This document shows positions 59,761 to 64,000 of a stretch of DNA of 64,000 bases, piece after piece (within the stretch, counting starts at the first letter, position 1; each line of letters starts with the position of its first letter). The position numbers and the translations under genes are program-made. This DNA comes from Nyssa sinensis. Its lineage: Eukaryota; Streptophyta; Magnoliopsida; Cornales; Nyssaceae. Where the stretch lies: assembly GCA_008638375.1 (NCBI GenBank), contig CM018052.1, positions 1,847,001-1,911,000 on the forward strand, in the 5' to 3' direction. Under the pieces are notes generated by a model, which was not told where the DNA came from, did no database searches, and saw only the letters and a list, made by a program, of their open reading frames with translations.

Positions 59761-60214
59761 TGTAACACCCCGACCCTGATTAAGTAATGATTAGTTACTA
59801 ATCATTTATCTGAACCAAACATAAAGAATAATTAAGAAGTTAACCTAATTAGGAGTTGACTGAAAGAAACCGCGTCGAAAAATAAGCTACAGAATGAAAG
59901 TTAGGAAGAAAACAGTGAAACTGCATTAATGCGCAGCCAAACAGGGCCTAAGCCCGAAATAGGGAAAGGACCAAAAATTGTGGCCAAGAGGATTTGATCC
60001 CTTGACCAAACTGGGCAGAATTTGTTTTACCAAAAAAAATTACCATCTAGGCTAGGAGCACTTTTGTGTATATATGTACAAAAATATGTATATAAGTATA
60101 AATCTGATTTGGCCACCTCCCAAGTGACCAATCACCAAGCATGCAACACATCAGCATGCATCACTCCTATGCCCCCATAGACCATCATGTGCCTATACAC
60201 CCATGATTGCATCT
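59761..60214 (+). mobile_element. LTR K (group 1), first part
   Basis: Starts TGTAACACCCCGACCC in plus sense and follows the A2 and A3 sequence (ATTAATGCGCAGCCAAAC). A tRNA-like block lies on the minus strand (A-box-like TAGCCTAGATGG at about 60043-60054, B-box-like GGTCAAGGGATCAAATCC at about 59990-60007). It is broken by J and the remainder is outside the window. ACATA before 59761 would be its duplication. Confidence 0.7.
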
Positions 60215-63200
60215 TGTCACGACCCGAAACCCACCCTATGCGGATCTCGTGTCGCGGGGCCGACCCGAAGGCCGTCCCTACTTTTTCCATTCCTGTATCA
60301 TAGTACTAATATGCAATGTACTAAAAATTTTAAACAATGAACAGCGGAAGCCTTTATCAATTACAGTAATCCAGCGGAAGCCTTTTTAAATACATTAAAC
60401 AGCGGAAGTCTTATTAAATACATGACATAGTTCTACATAATACAAAATGAGAACTAATCCGTAACCAGCACCCGGGGGTGGTGAATACATGGGAGAACTA
60501 ACATAGACTGATCAGTACTTCAAAATGTCCCCCTACGCTTTCAGACTCCTACTGGGGTCTCGCAGCGTCATCACCTGAAATGGGGGTAAGTGGGGTGGAA
60601 TGAGCTATGAAGCTCAGCAAGTAAACCAGATCTCCGACACTGGTATCGATGATTATAAAGAACGTGAATCCATGAATAAAATATGATAGCCAATCATAAG
60701 AAAGGAGATGCTGTGATAGCCAATGAGAACAGTTGCCATGATGGCCAATAAGTAGTGGGGCACAATATACAGTCAGAAGTAATGAATAAGCAGTGATAAG
60801 AGTTTTCTCAACAATAACCTGTCACAATGAGAATACTGCCACAATAAATCGTTTACAATCAACCCAATGAACAATGTAAGGTAATCCATAAGAAACAGTA
60901 GTCCCTAAGAAACAGTAATCCATAAGGTACAGTAGTCCATAAGGAACAGTAACCATTCAACAATATTTCCATAACAATAATCCAATGGAGATGCTTATAA
61001 TCTGTAGTAGGGAATGGCAACCCCTCTGCGTAATTCGAGGCCCGGCATACCTCTCAGTTAAACTCACATCTTTTGCCACATGTCCGTTCACGGACTAGTT
61101 CGTCACAGAAGCATCGGATGGATATTGTGACTGAGCACAATTCCAGCATTTATAAACATAGCATGATCATTTGTGATTCCATAAGGAGTATGAAAATGGA
61201 ATATCATATATACAGTAAGGCATAACAGTAAGCCTTTCAAGGCAGGGTTCATTTCAATAACAATAGTACCATAGTCAATCAATGTCCACAAGATAGAACA
61301 ATATCGTACTGTGGATAACAATAACATGAAGTACTTTCAGGAGTACAAATTTGGCAGTAAAGAGAATAAACTTGGCTTTAGAAACACCACATGGAAGAGA
61401 AAGTGATCCACTTACTTCTATCGTGATTCTACCTCAGAAATCCGTGAAGGTACCCTTGCCTTTCGAGTTCCCTATATATCAGTGAGTACGTTTCAGAATA
61501 AATGCTATTCATCAAATTTTATACCTTTCTATCATAAGTATTTCAAATACTATTTTAGACTTTACCATTGTGTCCGGAATGCCGAAGAAAGTCGGTTTAG
61601 GCTTTCGCGGAATTCTATTTGGACTTTTGTACTAAAAAGGGCAAAATAATCATTTTGCACTTTTGCGGTATTTTATCCTTCGGGGTTCCGTCTCGTAAAA
61701 CGGACCCCACCATTGGACTCAGAACGTCCGAGATAATAGGTTTTGACTATTCATTTGTGTCTTTTGGACTTCGTTTGACCTCTTTTTGGAATAGGGGCAT
61801 TATTGTAAAATTAATATTTAATTAATTTTTTATACTTGGGCAACAGTGTAATTTTCCAAACTATTTGGGGCCGGTTCACAATTACTAAAAGCTGGGGTCT
61901 GAACCAGTGGGTCCAGACCTAAAAACCCTAGACCGGTCCACCCTTGCCCTGAACCAAACGGTTCACTTCATATGAAAAACCGGATTCCAATAACCTAATT
62001 TCCTATCCCTATCCAGGGTTCGGATAACCTCAAACCCATTTCCCATTTATTATCCGTGTAACCAAACATGCCCAAATCCATTTAATTTCAAACCCAAAAC
62101 GACACAGCTTTACTTACCCTTTTTATAACCGGTCGGGTCCCGACCCGATTCAAACCCAGACCCGTTTCTTTTAACCCGGTAGACCCCCCGATTTTCCGAT
62201 CATCTTCCCCAAGCTCCGGTGAGAGAACTTTAGGGTTCCGTCACCATCTCCGGTGACGGCAACCTAAATCCGATCATTTTCTCTCCCTTTTTCAATGCCA
62301 TTCCATTCCTTTCCCTTCAAGGACCTCGACCCTAGCCTCGGCTTGCCCTAAAACCCTCCCCATCTTCACGAATAGGGAGTTATTTACCTCCGGCCGCTTC
62401 TCCGGCCGAGTCTTCCTTCTCTATTTCGTGACTGTTAAGTCACGGTTTTTACTCTATTTTTATCCTATATGTTTCCTGTGTAATAGAGGACCAGTTTCTC
62501 ATTATAAAAACCAAGTTTTAAACACAATTTCATGGAACCCGAGATTATTCCATCAACCTGCAACTCCATATTTCTCCATGGTTTCTACACCATTTAACTT
62601 AATTCTTTTTGCATTTAAAAGCTAATACCATGCTTATTAAGACCCTATAATCATATATAAGCTTCATGCTCAAAAATAATAAAAACAGAACCTAAACCAC
62701 TTACCTGGGTTTCGGTTTTTAGCCCACTGTGACCTTCCCAATCCTCTCTGTTTCTGCTTCAATATTCCTTTCTTCTTCTCTCCTTTAGTTCCTAACTCTC
62801 CCTTTTCTTTTCTAACCTCTCATCACTCAAACCCGTGCATATATACACATATACAAAGACCCACCGCCTCTTCTCTCTCTACCTTATCTCTCTCTCTCTT
62901 TCTCTCTTGCAGTCATCCTTGACTGCAGAGAACTGCCCCCCTCACCTGTAGCCATCCACGTACCCTCCAATATACATATATACATATATTACCTTCACAC
63001 ACCCACCACCTTTATCAAGGTCGGTTGGTGGGTTTCCCAAACACACACAAACACACAGTGATGCACACACACACACACAGTGATGCACACACCCACTGAT
63101 TTTTGTTTTGGAAGCTTCATTTCCTTTTTCTTTCTTCATTTAATTTTATACACATAATACATTATATACATAATACATTTATATTATATATATATATATA

Positions 63201-63535
63201 TATACCTATACAATACATATTTTATACACATCATTATAATCATACATATACGTGTAACGGTATTTTTAATCACGTACACATACACTAATATTCCATGAAT
63301 TATGCATGTGTACGTACGTATGCATGCATGGGTTGCATGCATGCACGTTTTTCGAGGTAAGGTTCCGAGTTGCTCGGGCACCACCCGACACTGGCTTTAC
63401 TAATCAAAACATTTATCTTTTGAATTTAGGTTCAGTTCCATAATTATTGTGACTTAAAGTTTAAGGCAGCTCAGGTTATGATATTCAGTCGACTTGCCTC
63501 GGTAATCGTGTCGTATCCCGGGTCGGGATATCACA
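60215..63535 (-). mobile_element. 3' LTR of element J (group 1)
   Basis: A 3321 bp LTR in minus sense: TGTCACGACCCG at the left, GGGTCGGGATATCACA at the right (sense start TGTGATATCCCGACC). A polypurine tract adjoins its start, so this is a 3' LTR and the element continues beyond the window. CATCT (60210-60214) would be the target duplication. Contents: predicted intron, repeat units, palindrome GGTCGGGTCCCGACC (62131-62145), CTCCGGTGACGG-type GC-rich segment (about 62215-62270), CACA microsatellites (about 63040-63090) and a (TA)n tract (63184-63204). Confidence 0.88.
60575..61415 (-). other. Predicted intron in LTR J
   Basis: Minus-strand donor AGAA|GTAAGTGG at 61415 and acceptor TACCCCCATTTCAG|GTGATG at 60575. 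The interior has AACAGTAATCCATAAG repeats (60880-60950). Confidence 0.55.
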
Positions 63536-63548
63536 TTCTTACCTCCTT
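63536..63548 (-). other. Polypurine tract of J
   Basis: Minus strand AAGGAGGTAAGAA immediately before the LTR start TGTGATATCC. Confidence 0.85.
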
Positions 63549-64000
63549 AAAAATAAGTTTGTCCGCAAACTTAACGATTCTAATTCCGGTGGTTCTTCTA
63601 ATATCATGGCCTAACTGAGTTAGTCGTTTCACATTTGCCGAGAATCAAGTTTTACTGTCACATTAATTATCGTAATATTCTTTCTATAATTCAAGTGTAC
63701 CTCGAATCCTCACGTGAGTCCCAATTGTATTCTATGGTTTCTCTAGTCTGTATTTCATAAGTTCTGTACCTTAACATGATTCAATGATGATTCTGTTGAC
63801 AATCGGTAAGCAATAAGTAAGCGTTCAGCGTCTATATTCAGTTAGCAATATACGTAGAAAACGACATAAGACATAATCTAATACAAGTAACCCTAAGGGT
63901 ATCGTTTCCTTAAATTCTGTCATCATCTTGTGAAAATTTGAGCAATTAATATGTCACGTAGAGTTCTATGTCTATGTTCAATCCAACAATATATATAGGA
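63549..64000 (-). mobile_element. Interior of element J, 3' end
   Basis: The sequence before the polypurine tract in sense is AT-rich, with no domain I can name. It is probably the 3' untranslated part of the retrotransposon; pol would lie to the right of the window. Confidence 0.6.

Noticed and set aside
60215..63535. J as another solo LTR
   Set aside because: Right flank TTCTT does not match left flank CATCT, and a polypurine tract adjoins the LTR, so it is a 3' LTR of a longer element.

Overview
This is nuclear DNA from a flowering plant with a large, repeat-rich genome. The evidence is Ty3/Gypsy retrotransposons primed by initiator-methionine tRNA (TGGTATCAGAGC-type sites), a CACTA transposon with CACTACAAGAAAA ends, and plant-type splice signals and TATA boxes. 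The species cannot be named from the sequence. I see no host gene, rRNA or functional tRNA gene. Nearly every base can be assigned to a mobile element. The many short reading frames are low-complexity or shadow frames; the only recognisable coding matter is decayed gag, protease and pol pieces, plus one unexplained 98-codon frame inside an LTR.

The window is a stack of nested insertions that can be peeled apart by 5 bp target duplications. Labels used below: the oldest layer is element G (minus sense). Its gag gene is split: the N-terminal half lies at 53948-54450 and the rest plus protease at 13216-14240. The 39.7 kb between them is one solo LTR, F1 (14241-53942), that itself received three insertions: the complete retrotransposon B3 (16075-33875, plus), the complete retrotransposon B2 (33907-41406, minus) and a CACTA transposon (41702-51603). 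B3 in turn carries solo LTR A3 in its 5' LTR and solo LTR C in its interior; the CACTA element carries solo LTR F3. On the left, G is interrupted by LTR X, which is interrupted by LTR H; H contains solo LTR B1, and B1 contains solo LTR A2; A1 is an LTR cut by the window start. On the right, the 5' LTR of G contains solo LTR F2 and the start of LTR K; K is broken by J, a 3' LTR whose body lies outside the window.

The LTRs are very long (about 2.5-5.3 kb) and fall into two related groups. Group 1 (A, F, H, J, K, G and probably X) begins TGTAAYACCC-like and ends GTGACA-like. Group 2 (B) begins TGTAGAGACC and ends GGGGYGTGACA. C is a mosaic of the two. All LTRs long enough to judge share a gene-like layout: a promoter zone, a first exon, a spliceosomal-type intron of about 0.5-1.3 kb with conserved borders, and a last exon running to the LTR end. 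Group 1 and C add a ~137 bp degenerate tandem repeat in the first exon, and several carry a tRNA-like block that is always antisense. Seven of nine element copies with both ends visible are solo LTRs, so unequal recombination has removed most interiors. B2 and B3 keep primer site, polypurine tract and LTRs but only scraps of pol, so they look non-autonomous.
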